64,000 nt of DNA from Pseudoteredinibacter isoporae_A (GCF_040372805.1 NZ_BAABWJ010000012.1:1-64000), one strand, 5' to 3'; positions 53,178 through 61,336 are shown, numbered from the stretch's first letter. Made by a program: numbers and translations. The notes: generated by a model from the sequence alone, not told the origin.

Positions 53178-54071
53178 TTAGAGTTTTGGAATTTGAACAT
53201 CCTGGTAATAGGGGAGTGTGTCCTTTCGAATGTTTTGTTGTTTGTCTCGATCTTGTTGTGCAACGTACTGTGCAATTTCAGACAGAGGCGCAAACCAGCA
53301 GTCGTTACGGGAAAGAACGGACTCCAGCCATTTTTCGACCTGTGCCCATCGCGTCAGCCGGCCGGTTAAAAACGGGTGCCAGATAGACATCCAGAATCCT
53401 GAAGCTTCGTATTGCGCTTCAAATTCTTCCCAGAAGCCTGCGAGACCAGTGGAGGCGGCTTGCACATGCATCATGTAGTCAATTTCAGGGTAGTGTGCAA
53501 ACGGAGGCCAGTCGTCGTTGGCCCAGTGAACTGGAATCTCAACCAGTTGCTGGTCGCCTTTTTGCAATAGATATGGAATATCATCAGCCATCATTGAGCT
53601 TTCGTATAAAAACGAGTGCTTCAACAGTAAATCTATAACTGTATCGTTGACGTTGTAGACAGGCGCTCGATAACCCAGAGGTTTGCTGCCGGTCATAGAT
53701 TGGTGGACTTCAATGGCTCGTTCAAACCACTCTATTTGCTCGTCGGCCGAGTGTCGGGTTGGGTCTTCGTGAATATAGCCGTGATGGCCAATTTCGTGTC
53801 CGCCTTCGAGTATGCGCTCCACCATCTCTGGGTATTGAGACATGCACCAGGCAGGAATAAAAAAGGTTTGTTTAATACCGAACTTTTTGAAGGTGTCCAG
53901 AATTCTTGGGATGGCTACAGTAGGGCCATACTTTCCCATGGAGACCGGGCACAAACGATCAAAACCGTCTTTAGGTCGGGATATATGTATCAAACTGTCT
54001 GCATCAATATCAAAGCTTATTGCGCAGGCGATTTTTGCCCCATTGGGCCATTTAATTGGGTGTGCAATCAT
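53178..54071 (-). CDS. Polysaccharide-deacetylase-fold hydrolase, cyclic-imidase/allantoinase-like
   Basis: A 297-residue NodB-fold protein. Motifs: SFDIDADS (metal/base Asp pair), HEIGHHGYIHED (the His-containing second motif), GYRAPVYNV and the late WHPFLTGR. This last motif and the length match, as I know them, the branch that contains cyclic imide hydrolase, PuuE-type allantoinase and HpPgdA rather than the classic chitin or peptidoglycan deacetylases. No signal peptide is visible, which also favours a cytosolic small-molecule substrate. Its ATG is held in a hairpin. Sugar deacetylation cannot be excluded. Confidence 0.75.
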   Translation of the reverse strand: MIAHPIKWPNGAKIACAISFDIDADSLIHISRPKDGFDRLCPVSMGKYGPTVAIPRILDTFKKFGIKQTFFIPAWCMSQYPEMVERILEGGHEIGHHGYIHEDPTRHSADEQIEWFERAIEVHQSMTGSKPLGYRAPVYNVNDTVIDLLLKHSFLYESSMMADDIPYLLQKGDQQLVEIPVHWANDDWPPFAHYPEIDYMMHVQAASTGLAGFWEEFEAQYEASGFWMSIWHPFLTGRLTRWAQVEKWLESVLSRNDCWFAPLSEIAQYVAQQDRDKQQNIRKDTLPYYQDVQIPKL

Positions 54072-54102
54072 CGTAGGCTCTCCTGTCTTGGAGCCTACGA
54101 TG
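54069..54102 (-). promoter_or_regulatory. Start-codon hairpin of the imidase-like gene
   Basis: CATCGTAGGCTC and GAGCCTACGATG form a perfect 12-bp stem with a 10-base loop. In the mRNA the 3' arm ends on the ATG and the loop ends in AGGA, so the AGGAG site lies in the loop and the start codon in the stem. Translation could be regulated by melting of this hairpin, for example by a protein or by transcription-coupled folding. Confidence 0.65.
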
Positions 54103-54202
54103 CTCGTTCAGCTATCGAATTCCTACAAACTAGATTTCTTTAGCTGATGCCAGTAAATAGCTCATCTATGGGGCAGGAGCGATGTTACGGGCAGTGTTTT
54201 GC

Positions 54203-54652
54203 TCAGGAATTTACGCCGGCAATTTTATTCTGGCCGACAGGCATTAAACCCAACTGGGTGAACAGGCCCATGGTATCTTCATGGTAGTAATACTGAACAA
54301 CTTTGCCGTCTTTGAACTCAAAGATTTCTGCGCCCAGAATGTCAATTTTTCGCCCCGTGCCTGGGATACCATAGAAATCACCGAGATGTGTGCCGGTCAG
54401 GCGGAATCGGCTGGCTACTTTGTTGCCTTCGGCAATCAGCTCCAACGCTTCTTCATGAATGTCTGGGAAGGCTTCTCGCCAAAAAGACACCAAGGTTTTA
54501 AAGCCTTCTTTCCCTTTCGGCCACTCTGGCAGAAATTGATCGTGCTCAACATTATCATCAAAAATGTTATCGATTTCATTCATGTCGCCGTTATTCCAGC
54601 AAATGCCGTAAATATTAGCGACGGCCTGTTTGTTTTGCTCTGGAGTGCTCAT
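54203..54652 (-). CDS. SnoaL-like ester-cyclase-family protein
   Basis: A 149-residue cytosolic protein with the pattern of the SnoaL/ester-cyclase family: NKQAVANIYGICWNNGDMNEID at the start, FWREAFPDIHEEALELIAEGNKVASRFRLTGTH in the middle (given in part), and a closing strand FEFKDGKVVQYYYHED. The fold forms a cone-like barrel around a small hydrophobic ligand. It lies in the minus-strand catabolic run, 131 bases before the imidase-like gene and 33 after the DUF1989 gene. Second of five NTF2-fold proteins here. Reaction unknown. Confidence 0.85.
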   Translation of the reverse strand: MSTPEQNKQAVANIYGICWNNGDMNEIDNIFDDNVEHDQFLPEWPKGKEGFKTLVSFWREAFPDIHEEALELIAEGNKVASRFRLTGTHLGDFYGIPGTGRKIDILGAEIFEFKDGKVVQYYYHEDTMGLFTQLGLMPVGQNKIAGVNS

Positions 54653-54685
54653 ATGATTTTCCTCATGTGAATCGCTTGTTGATGT

Positions 54686-55363
54686 TCAATTTGAAATACT
54701 GAATTCCAAATGGCTTGGGTTCTTCCCCTCGCCATTTACCGGGGTGATGTCTTGTGGGCATGCAGACATGACCAACAGGCAATCACCGTGAATTCTGAGC
54801 AGAACACGGCTGTTCTCACTAGACACCGGCGGCTCAAAACTCACTGTGTTGGAAGGAGAGATTGGGACATTCATCCAAAGATTGAATGGGTCGGGAACCA
54901 ACGGAATCTTTTGTCCAATGGCTTGCGTTGCCATTCTGAGATTGTCGGTACAGTTATCGTGATAAGCGTGAACACCGAGCTGTTGATAGCGGTGGTGATC
55001 GCAGGCGGCAATGAGGGTGTCATGGGAGATGGGTGTGTCGCTGCTCTCCAGAGTTACCATATTGCTTCTCAGATTGCTGACCAGTGTATCTCCAAGCTCA
55101 GGGATAAGCTTTCCCAAGTGGGTTCGACTGTGGCTCATCGACAAATATTCATTGAGATTGTTCAGGCGAAAGGCCCAAAAGTCACACACCTGATAGCCAC
55201 TTGGATTGTTAATGTTCAGGAGGTCGCCGTCCTTCGCAATGACGGCCACGCCGCATCGCGCAGGAATTCGGTATGTTTCACCGTAGACGGGTGTTCCCGT
55301 CGCGGAAACCGCTGAGTGGATGGTGGCATTGGAACCATCGGGAATATGAGGGTGATAGGTCAT
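54686..55363 (-). CDS. DUF1989-family protein (urea-carboxylase-associated/carboxyguanidine-deiminase-like)
   Basis: A 225-residue DUF1989 protein. Conserved stretches are recognisable: QVCDFWAFRLNN, SHDTLIAACDHHRYQQLG, HDNCTDNL, PDPFNLWMNVP and CPQDITPVNG. DUF1989 pairs (CgdA and CgdB) form the carboxyguanidine deiminase of guanidine catabolism, where urea carboxylase and allophanate hydrolase accompany them. Here there is one copy and neither partner. It therefore probably acts on another C-N compound in this pathway. It is cotranscribed with two dehydrogenases upstream and an SnoaL gene downstream. Confidence 0.85.
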   Translation of the reverse strand: MTYHPHIPDGSNATIHSAVSATGTPVYGETYRIPARCGVAVIAKDGDLLNINNPSGYQVCDFWAFRLNNLNEYLSMSHSRTHLGKLIPELGDTLVSNLRSNMVTLESSDTPISHDTLIAACDHHRYQQLGVHAYHDNCTDNLRMATQAIGQKIPLVPDPFNLWMNVPISPSNTVSFEPPVSSENSRVLLRIHGDCLLVMSACPQDITPVNGEGKNPSHLEFSISN

Positions 55364-55391
55364 AATCTGCTCTCAATAAGGAATTGGCGGC

Positions 55392-56165
55392 TTAAACCAA
55401 GAGGGCGCCGCGATCTGCATTGATCGCCTGCCCGGTTACGTTGATGGCGTATCTTGATGTCAGCATGAGATAGGACAGCGCAACGTCCTCCGGCGACTGC
55501 ACATCTCCGAAGCATTGTTCTTCGCTGAGTCTTTTCAGCAATGATTCTTCGCTGCAACCTTTTTCCCCGGCCATGATTTTCAGTGATTCCATGGCGGGCC
55601 CGGTTTTAACCCACCCCGGGCATATGGCATTGACGCGTATGCCTTGAGGGCCCAGTTCTTTGGCCAAGGTCCGCATCAAGCCGAGGTTGGCATGTTTGCT
55701 GGCGTTATACGCGGAGAAGTCCGGAACCGCTGTTTTTCCCCAAATCGACGATGTGATGACAATCGATGCACCGGCGCTCATTTTTTTGCGGGCAGAGGCT
55801 AGGGTCAAAAACGTCCCGGTAATGTTGACGTCCATGATTTTTCTGAAGTTTGCCAGGCCAGCCGCCATGGGCTCATCAATCGGTGTGGCTGCTTCTATGC
55901 CCGCGTTGGCGATAAAAATGTCGATAGCGTCGATTGTTGAGAAGGCCTCGTTAACACAGCTTTCTACGCTGATATCGCAATGCAGGGCGATAACCTTGGC
56001 TTGGGTTTGCGCGGCGATGGCGTTGGCTGTTTCAGCGACTGCGGGATTGGCATCGATGAGAAACACGTTCGCACCTTCTTGGGCGTACGCCGTTGCGACG
56101 GCCTTGCCGATGCCGCTGAACCCACCAGTGACGACGACGTTTTTGTTCTTGTATTCTTGCTGCAT
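55392..56165 (-). CDS. Short-chain dehydrogenase/reductase (second of pair)
   Basis: A 257-residue SDR from the ATG at 56165, where the recognisable protein begins (MQQEYKNKNVVVTGG); the open frame continues 46 codons further without homology. TGGFSGIG binds the cofactor, IANAG is the structural motif, SS and YNASK give the Ser-Tyr-Lys catalytic set, and CPGWVKTG follows. An acidic residue after beta-2 (FLIDAN) favours NAD(H) over NADP(H). It starts 28 bases after the stop of the upstream SDR gene. Substrate unknown. Confidence 0.9.
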   Translation of the reverse strand: MQQEYKNKNVVVTGGFSGIGKAVATAYAQEGANVFLIDANPAVAETANAIAAQTQAKVIALHCDISVESCVNEAFSTIDAIDIFIANAGIEAATPIDEPMAAGLANFRKIMDVNITGTFLTLASARKKMSAGASIVITSSIWGKTAVPDFSAYNASKHANLGLMRTLAKELGPQGIRVNAICPGWVKTGPAMESLKIMAGEKGCSEESLLKRLSEEQCFGDVQSPEDVALSYLMLTSRYAINVTGQAINADRGALLV

Positions 56166-56193
56166 AGACTGACCTTTGTGCAGAGTTCGAGCT

Positions 56194-56943
56194 CTAGTAC
56201 ATTGCTGCGCCGCCATTGGGGCCCAAACATTGTCCTGTGAAATAAGATGATTCGTCCGATGCCAGGAACACCGCCGTCGCCGCAATTTCGCTGCATCGCC
56301 CAAAACGTTTCATTGGATTGTTGAGCTCCATAGCGAGCTCTTCCTCGTGCATGATATTGGGGTCACACATTCGCGTACTGGTTGGACCCGGAGCAATCGC
56401 ATTCACGCGAATTTTGGGGGAAAATTCTCTCGCCCAGGAGCGAGTCAGTCCGATAAGGGCGGCTTTTGAGGCACAGTAAGCGCTGTTTTTCGCGCGCCCC
56501 AGATACGCCAACTCAGAGCTGATGTTGATGATGCTGGAACTGACTGTGGCCTCGAGCATACTGGGAATGGCGCAGCGGCTCATATTGAAGGCCCCCCTCA
56601 GGTTAACGCTCATCAGGTCATCAAACTGGTCCATGGTGGTTTCAGTCAGCGGTGCATTGTGTGCGACACCGGCGTTATTGATCAGTGTGTCGATGCTGGA
56701 AAAACGAGACAATGTTTGTTCCACGCAGCGTTCAATGTGCTGATTGATACGCACATCGCATTCAACAATAAGACACTGCTCTTTGTAACGTTGCAGTATG
56801 CCCAGGTCTTCTGTGCTCAAAGGATCCTTTGCCAGATAGCTGAGCACCACATTGCTGCCTTCGCTCAAAAATCGTTTGGCAATGGACAGACCGATCCCCC
56901 GTGAGGCCCCAGTGACAAGGGCCGTCTTGTTTTTTAATTTCAT
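56194..56943 (-). CDS. Short-chain dehydrogenase/reductase (first of pair, FabG-like)
   Basis: A 249-residue SDR with TGASRGIG, INNAGVA, an ISS segment and YCASKAA as the catalytic region, and APGPTSTRM after it. The wording is close to FabG-like 3-oxoacyl reductases but the family is too broad for a substrate. It heads the seven-gene minus-strand run and is divergent from the NCS1 permease unit. The 198-base gap to the small membrane-protein gene must hold both promoters. Confidence 0.9.
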   Translation of the reverse strand: MKLKNKTALVTGASRGIGLSIAKRFLSEGSNVVLSYLAKDPLSTEDLGILQRYKEQCLIVECDVRINQHIERCVEQTLSRFSSIDTLINNAGVAHNAPLTETTMDQFDDLMSVNLRGAFNMSRCAIPSMLEATVSSSIINISSELAYLGRAKNSAYCASKAALIGLTRSWAREFSPKIRVNAIAPGPTSTRMCDPNIMHEEELAMELNNPMKRFGRCSEIAATAVFLASDESSYFTGQCLGPNGGAAMY

Positions 56944-57141
56944 TTCTATAAGTCAAATATTGAACGTGAATGATTGCGAGCTGATCTTCTGTGGGCTCTA
57001 TATACACACTAATGCTAGCCCCTGATCTCGCTTCTTTCAGTCAAATTTTTCTCAGCCTCTTGATGAATGACTTTCATCTGCGTGTCGCGAAGGCAGGGTG
57101 TAAGATGCTTGAAAATGATTAACAACTGATGCGAGGTCGAC

Positions 57142-57255
57142 ATGAATCAAGAAGTTGTAGAAGCCGGTCGGGTTAATAAAGCCGATCACCTGATCCTTTT
57201 TTTCCTGTCTTGCATTCCCTTGTTGGTGTCTTTGTTTGTGGTGTGTGCCGATTAA
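57142..57255 (+). CDS. 37-residue single-helix membrane protein upstream of the NCS1 permease
   Basis: A short frame starts at ATG 57142 (GAGG about 5 bases upstream) and ends at TAA 57253-57255. The product begins MNQEVVEAGRVNKADHL and continues with one hydrophobic helix (residues ~17-34) rich in Leu, Phe and Val. The permease start follows 14 bases later. Small membrane subunits of this kind accompany several transporters. Codon use looks ordinary. No homologue is known to me, and it could be a leader peptide rather than a subunit. Confidence 0.6.
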   Translation: MNQEVVEAGRVNKADHLILFFLSCIPLLVSLFVVCAD

Positions 57256-57269
57256 AAAGAGGTTTGAAT

Positions 57270-58640
57270 ATGCAAACGGTTACTGAAAATACATTGGCGC
57301 CCATTTCTCCATCGGATCGAGACGCTGGTTTCATTTCTCTGGTGCTTCTGTGGGCTGGAGGGAATATTCTGCTGGCGACCTTCATGGTGGGAAGTTACTA
57401 CGCAGAAGGGCTGGGCCTCTGGCCAATGGTGTTGATTTCGATTACGGCAAACTTGTTTGCGTACGCCGTTTGCGCGGTGTCTTCTCAAAGGGGCGCTCGG
57501 TATGGCCTGGATGAAGTTGTGGCTTTGCGCCCGGCTTTTGGGATGAAAGGTGCCTATTACGGTGCTTTTGTACTGATCTTTATCAACTTTGGGTGGATAG
57601 GTTTGCTGTCCTCAATGACCGGCACGGCTGCGGTTAATGCGAGCGAGGTTTTCCTGGGAGAGTCCTTCTCGTTTTCCGGAAATTATACGGTTTACGCGGT
57701 AGGAGGCGGTCTGCTTATTCCCATGTTTCTGGTTATGCTGACCCCGAAAGCGAGCTTCTATCTTTCGACAGTAACGGTGCCTGTCCTGGGTGGTTTTTCT
57801 ATTTATATTCTGTTCAAAATTATGAATAGCGAACATATGGCCGCCGTCAGTAACTTTAAGCCTACGGGTGCGGTAGGTATCGCCTTTGCCGTTGAAACTT
57901 GTGTGGTTTGGGCGGTGGCTTGGCAACCTTATCTGGGTTCTTGGAACAAGTTTGCTTCATCTGAACGGAATGCTTATTGGGGGACCTTTATAGGCCTGGC
58001 GGTTATTGGCATTATCTTCGCAATTACCGGGGGGATTGCGACCTTGGCGACCGGCGAAATTGATCCGGCTGTTTGGGCAGTGAAGTTGGAATTAGGTCTG
58101 ATTTCCATGATCATCATTATTTTAGGCACAATCACGACCAGTTCTTTGCTTTTATATTCCGGGGTTATGGCGTTCATGTCGATATTCCCCAAGTTCAATT
58201 ACAAGTTGACCACGGCTATCGTTGCCTTGCCTTCTTTGGTCTTTATTTATGATGCCGAACTACAGAACCTGTTTGGCATCATTCTGTTGTTTGTCGGCTT
58301 ATTGGCAGGCCCCTATTGGGCAATATCAATAGCGGACTATGTCTTTTTACGAAAAGGCATTATCAATGTAAAAGAATGCTATGAAGAGCATGGCATTTAC
58401 CGCTTTTACAACGGTTTTAATGTGTATGCGTTTGCTGCGCAACTGTCGGGAATGCTGTTGTGGTTATTCCTGGGCGGTTGGTTGTCTGGTTACTCTATCC
58501 TAAGCTTTGGTTGGGGAGAGTCGGCATTCTCATATATCAGTGCTACGGTCCCCTCAATGCTTGTCGCTGCCGGTGTATACGTAACTCTGGTGAAAGTTTT
58601 TCAGCACCGATCCGAACGGCTTGTCAAATCCTACGAGTAA
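57270..58640 (+). CDS. NCS1-family nucleobase/hydantoin permease
   Basis: A 456-residue protein with twelve predicted helices. The ATG at 57270 follows an AGAGG site by 7 bases; the frame extends upstream but only over the small gene. The N-terminus (SPSDRDAGFISLVLLWAGGNI) and PYWAISIADYVFLRKG in the second half are typical of the cytosine, allantoin and hydantoin transporters CodB, PucI and Mhp1. It should import a nitrogen heterocycle with Na+ or H+. Together with the imidase-like and amidase genes this points to a cyclic amide, imide or ureide. A terminator follows. Confidence 0.9.
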   Translation: MQTVTENTLAPISPSDRDAGFISLVLLWAGGNILLATFMVGSYYAEGLGLWPMVLISITANLFAYAVCAVSSQRGARYGLDEVVALRPAFGMKGAYYGAFVLIFINFGWIGLLSSMTGTAAVNASEVFLGESFSFSGNYTVYAVGGGLLIPMFLVMLTPKASFYLSTVTVPVLGGFSIYILFKIMNSEHMAAVSNFKPTGAVGIAFAVETCVVWAVAWQPYLGSWNKFASSERNAYWGTFIGLAVIGIIFAITGGIATLATGEIDPAVWAVKLELGLISMIIIILGTITTSSLLLYSGVMAFMSIFPKFNYKLTTAIVALPSLVFIYDAELQNLFGIILLFVGLLAGPYWAISIADYVFLRKGIINVKECYEEHGIYRFYNGFNVYAFAAQLSGMLLWLFLGGWLSGYSILSFGWGESAFSYISATVPSMLVAAGVYVTLVKVFQHRSERLVKSYE

Positions 58641-58680
58641 CCGCATTCCCGTGAAGCTCCAAGCAGTAGAGCGTTCTTTG

Positions 58681-58705
58681 CCGCCATCCATTGGCGGTTT
58701 TTTTT
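58681..58705 (+). terminator. Rho-independent terminator after the NCS1 permease gene
   Basis: CCGCCA pairs with TGGCGG around a five-base loop, followed by a run of eight T. It ends the small-protein/permease unit. Confidence 0.85.
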
Positions 58706-58850
58706 GCCATGAATTTGGCGGTTGTGTTGTGGGCTTAGAGCCGGGGCTTATGAGGAAATAGTACCGATCGGCATTTTATCGGTATTTGATCAAGCTACGA
58801 ACAGACTTTTGACAAGTGTTTGAGAAAAATACAACAGAGAGGTTAATACC

Positions 58851-59285
58851 ATGGCAACTGACAATGACGACATTCTGGCGCTTCTCCAGAACCAGTATTC
58901 CGGCTTATGCTGGAACGAAGATAGTGCTCCGAATTGGGGGCTTTTCCTATCCGGTTTTCACCCTGAAGGGCGTATAATTCCATCCGCCAGACCCATCAAG
59001 ACGATGACGCCCCAGGGCTTTATAGAACGAATGTCCGAGCTCAGAACGAGTGGTATTCTACGGTCGTTTTCGGAAAAAATTAAGTTCTATGACATACAGG
59101 TATACGGGAACGTAGCCTGCGCTACTGTGGGCTGCGAAATGACCGAAAATGAATCGCAGGTGACCCATGATATTAGCGTCATTAATCTGGTGAAAGAAGA
59201 AGATTGGGCGATCGTTTCGCAGTCCTGGGCATCGGTGCCTGGAGAGGATTGTCATATGTGCATGCCTTGCCGTGCATTCTTCTAG
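58851..59285 (+). CDS. NTF2-like protein with C-terminal cysteine cluster
   Basis: A 144-residue cytosolic protein with an NTF2-like barrel pattern (NQYSGLCWNEDSAPNWGLFLSGFHPEGRIIP, in part; strands ending ISVINLVKEEDWAIVSQSW). The C-terminus carries a CHMCMPC motif, two CxxC steps sharing a Cys, which is unusual for the fold and could bind zinc or iron, or react as a thiol. It follows the permease terminator by about 150 bases, so it starts its own unit. AGAGAGG lies 10 bases upstream of the ATG. Third of five NTF2-fold proteins. Confidence 0.75.
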   Translation: MATDNDDILALLQNQYSGLCWNEDSAPNWGLFLSGFHPEGRIIPSARPIKTMTPQGFIERMSELRTSGILRSFSEKIKFYDIQVYGNVACATVGCEMTENESQVTHDISVINLVKEEDWAIVSQSWASVPGEDCHMCMPCRAFF

Positions 59286-59387
59286 TTCAAGGGCATCTGT
59301 TCCCAACATCAACGTGGCATGAATTGCGGTCCAGATGGCTTAGTTTTTTTCATGCGTTTGCTCAGAACATTTCAACCAAGCTTTACA

Positions 59388-59433
59388 CGGCAAAGCCCTA
59401 TAATGATTTCAACAAATAGAGCGTGCTTTGCCG
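59388..59433. repeat. Inverted repeat in the gap before the secreted NTF2 gene
   Basis: CGGCAAAGC (59388-59396) pairs perfectly with GCTTTGCCG (59425-59433); the 28-base loop contains TATAAT. It may be an operator around a promoter or an mRNA hairpin. The distinction cannot be made from sequence. Confidence 0.45.
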
Positions 59434-59551
59434 GTGTGATTCTCGGTAGGTTTTTAGCATCTGATCGAATCAACGGCTTTGAAAACATCTATCCTATTTG
59501 TTTTCATTAGCCAGCCAGTTATTTCAATCCATCAGACAATAGGTGTGCATC

Positions 59552-60004
59552 ATGAAAATGCTTAAAATGATTACAATTTCGGCCATGACCTTTTTACTCG
59601 GTTCGAGTTTGGCGTTCGCTGAGTTAACGCTACATCAGACGATTGACAAGCATAACAATGTGCTGGCCGAGGCCATCATGCAGGGCGACATCGAACGCCT
59701 CAGCGATTCCCATGCCTATACAGATGACGCTTACGTTTACGCTCCCAGCACGCCAACCGTTCATGGCAAGGAAAACATCCGCGAGTTTTGGGAGGGTGTG
59801 ATTCAGGCTGGTGCCAAGCATGTCAGTCTCGAGATTCATGATGTCCACAATTCAGGTGAGCTGGCCTATGCGGTTGGAACGTTGAGATTTGTTGATACGA
59901 GTGGACAAGCGAGCGACAGTCGCTATCTCCTCGTGTTCAAGAAAGACGGTGAACAATGGAAACTTCACTTGGATATGTGGACCCCATCCGTCACTTCAAA
60001 ATAG
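59552..60004 (+). CDS. Secreted NTF2/SnoaL-fold protein
   Basis: A 150-residue protein from the ATG at 59552 with a signal peptide (MKMLKMITISAMTFLLGSSLAFA). The mature part (HQTIDKHNNVLAEAIMQGDIERLSDSHAYTDDAYVYAP, in part; strands with VSLEIHDVHNSGELAYAVGTLRF and WKLHLDMWTPS) is a SnoaL-like domain of the DUF4440 type. As a periplasmic member it cannot simply be a cytosolic enzyme of the pathway; binding or modification of an incoming compound is an inference. Fourth of five NTF2-fold proteins. Confidence 0.85.
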   Translation: MKMLKMITISAMTFLLGSSLAFAELTLHQTIDKHNNVLAEAIMQGDIERLSDSHAYTDDAYVYAPSTPTVHGKENIREFWEGVIQAGAKHVSLEIHDVHNSGELAYAVGTLRFVDTSGQASDSRYLLVFKKDGEQWKLHLDMWTPSVTSK

Positions 60005-60019
60005 CTTTATTCGCTCATC

Positions 60020-60062
60020 GAGCAAATTGACGGTTAAGGGTCACTTAGTTGTCAATTTGCTC
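60020..60062. repeat. Intercistronic 12-bp inverted repeat
   Basis: GAGCAAATTGAC (60020-60031) is the perfect reverse complement of GTCAATTTGCTC (60051-60062), with a 19-base loop. It lies 16 bases after the secreted NTF2 gene and before the frameshifted one. No T-tract follows, so mRNA processing or protection is more likely than termination. Confidence 0.55.
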
Positions 60063-60131
60063 TCAACACCCCTCTGGCCGACATCGCGTTTCATTTCGCA
60101 CACTGGCCTTCTTGTAAAAAGAGAGAACTCA

Positions 60132-60574
60132 ATGAAATTACCCATGACCCCCGAAGATGTCGATTTTGCACTTGTGCAGGCCTTTCATGATGGTGACCTT
60201 GATGCGGCATCGAGCTGCACGAGCCCGATTGTGTAACGTGGGTGCTGCCCCACGAAGGAGCCTGCTTGTTAGAAGGGCGGGATGCGATCAGAGCGGGGTT
60301 CGAGAATGGCCTTTTTTGCATCAAAGGGAAAATGAACTTGATTGTTCGACATATTACCCGGATGGGTGATCTCGGTTTGATGCATTCCAGCTGGCGTGTT
60401 GTCGGGAAAACCGAGGACGGCATGGATGTAGAAATTGGGCATTCGGGGATTGAAGTCGTACGACAGCAAGCCGACGGTTCCTGGAAGTTCGACATTGGTC
60501 ACCCATGGGGATGCAACCCAAATGTCAGTGATCATTTTGCGTCTCCTCCGATTCCGGGTGAAATTTTCAAGTAA
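60132..60574 (+). pseudogene. Frameshifted NTF2-like gene
   Basis: Translation from ATG 60132 gives MKLPMTPEDVDFALVQAF then HDGDLDAASS before reaching a stop at 60233-60235. Reading from about 60212 in the -1 frame continues the expected protein: LHEPDCVTWVLPHEGACLLEG and on to 60574, with the usual strands VRHITRMGDLGLMHSSW and GIEVVRQQADGSWKFDIGHPW. A single-base deletion near 60210-60215 explains both. The intact protein would have about 147 residues and is the fifth NTF2-fold protein. A sequencing error or programmed slip cannot be excluded. Confidence 0.8.
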
Positions 60575-60709
60575 GCAGTGGACCGGACGCGAGGTGTATT
60601 CGCTGTAGCGTAACGCTTGGCCCCCAGGTTTAAAACCTAAGAACCGTAGGTATAACTGATTCGCCTTGCCTGATTGTTATTTACAGTGGGGAAGGCCTTG
60701 GAGTATTCA

Positions 60710-61315
60710 ATGACCGAATTTGATGAACTGGAGTTGCCGATATCCAAATCGGAGATGACGCTCTCGAATACATTTCTAGGTGATGCAATTGAGATCGCCA
60801 TCGTAACCCCCAATGCGGATAAAACCATGGACGGTCTGGTTAAGCTGGGCATCGGCCCTTGGCGGGTTTACACCTTTTCTCCGGATAATACCACTGAGCA
60901 GACCTATCGAGGTCGTCCGGCGGAATTTGAAATTAAGGTTTGCTTTGCCCGCAGTGGGAATGTCATTTGGGAATTAATGGAGCCCTTGTCCGGCCCAACC
61001 ATATTCGATGACTATCTGCAGAGAAATCCTAAGGGTGGCATTCAACACATTGCATACGATTGTGGTGATATGCCAATGGATGCGCGGTTGGCAGAATTCG
61101 AACGCCGGGGTTATCGCTGTATTCAGTCTGGAAAATGGATGGGTAAAAATCACTTCGCGTTCTTTGATACAGAAGATGACACGACGACAGTCTTTGAAAC
61201 CTATTATTTCCCGGCAGACTTTGAATACCCAGAGCCAGAGTATTGGTATCCATCGGCACCGCCTGAAGTTGACAACAAAGTATACAGCAGTGGTGGCTCT
61301 CCAAAGAAAGACTGA
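60710..61315 (+). CDS. VOC-superfamily protein (glyoxalase/methylmalonyl-CoA-epimerase-like)
   Basis: A 201-residue protein from the ATG at 60710, with GGAG 6 bases upstream. It contains a VOC fold of two paired modules: IEIAIVTPNADKTMDGLVKLGIGPWRVY (in part) starts the first, and GGIQHIAYDCGDMPMDARLAEFERRGY the second, with a final FFDTEDDTTTVFETYYFP providing an acidic ligand. Methylmalonyl-CoA epimerase- and Glyoxalase_4-type proteins start this way. The first metal ligand position is not a clear His (IEIAIV), so binding may differ. Last gene of the plus-strand run; a terminator follows. Confidence 0.82.
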   Translation: MTEFDELELPISKSEMTLSNTFLGDAIEIAIVTPNADKTMDGLVKLGIGPWRVYTFSPDNTTEQTYRGRPAEFEIKVCFARSGNVIWELMEPLSGPTIFDDYLQRNPKGGIQHIAYDCGDMPMDARLAEFERRGYRCIQSGKWMGKNHFAFFDTEDDTTTVFETYYFPADFEYPEPEYWYPSAPPEVDNKVYSSGGSPKKD

Positions 61316-61336
61316 CCTTTAGCAAGGTAGTGGTTG

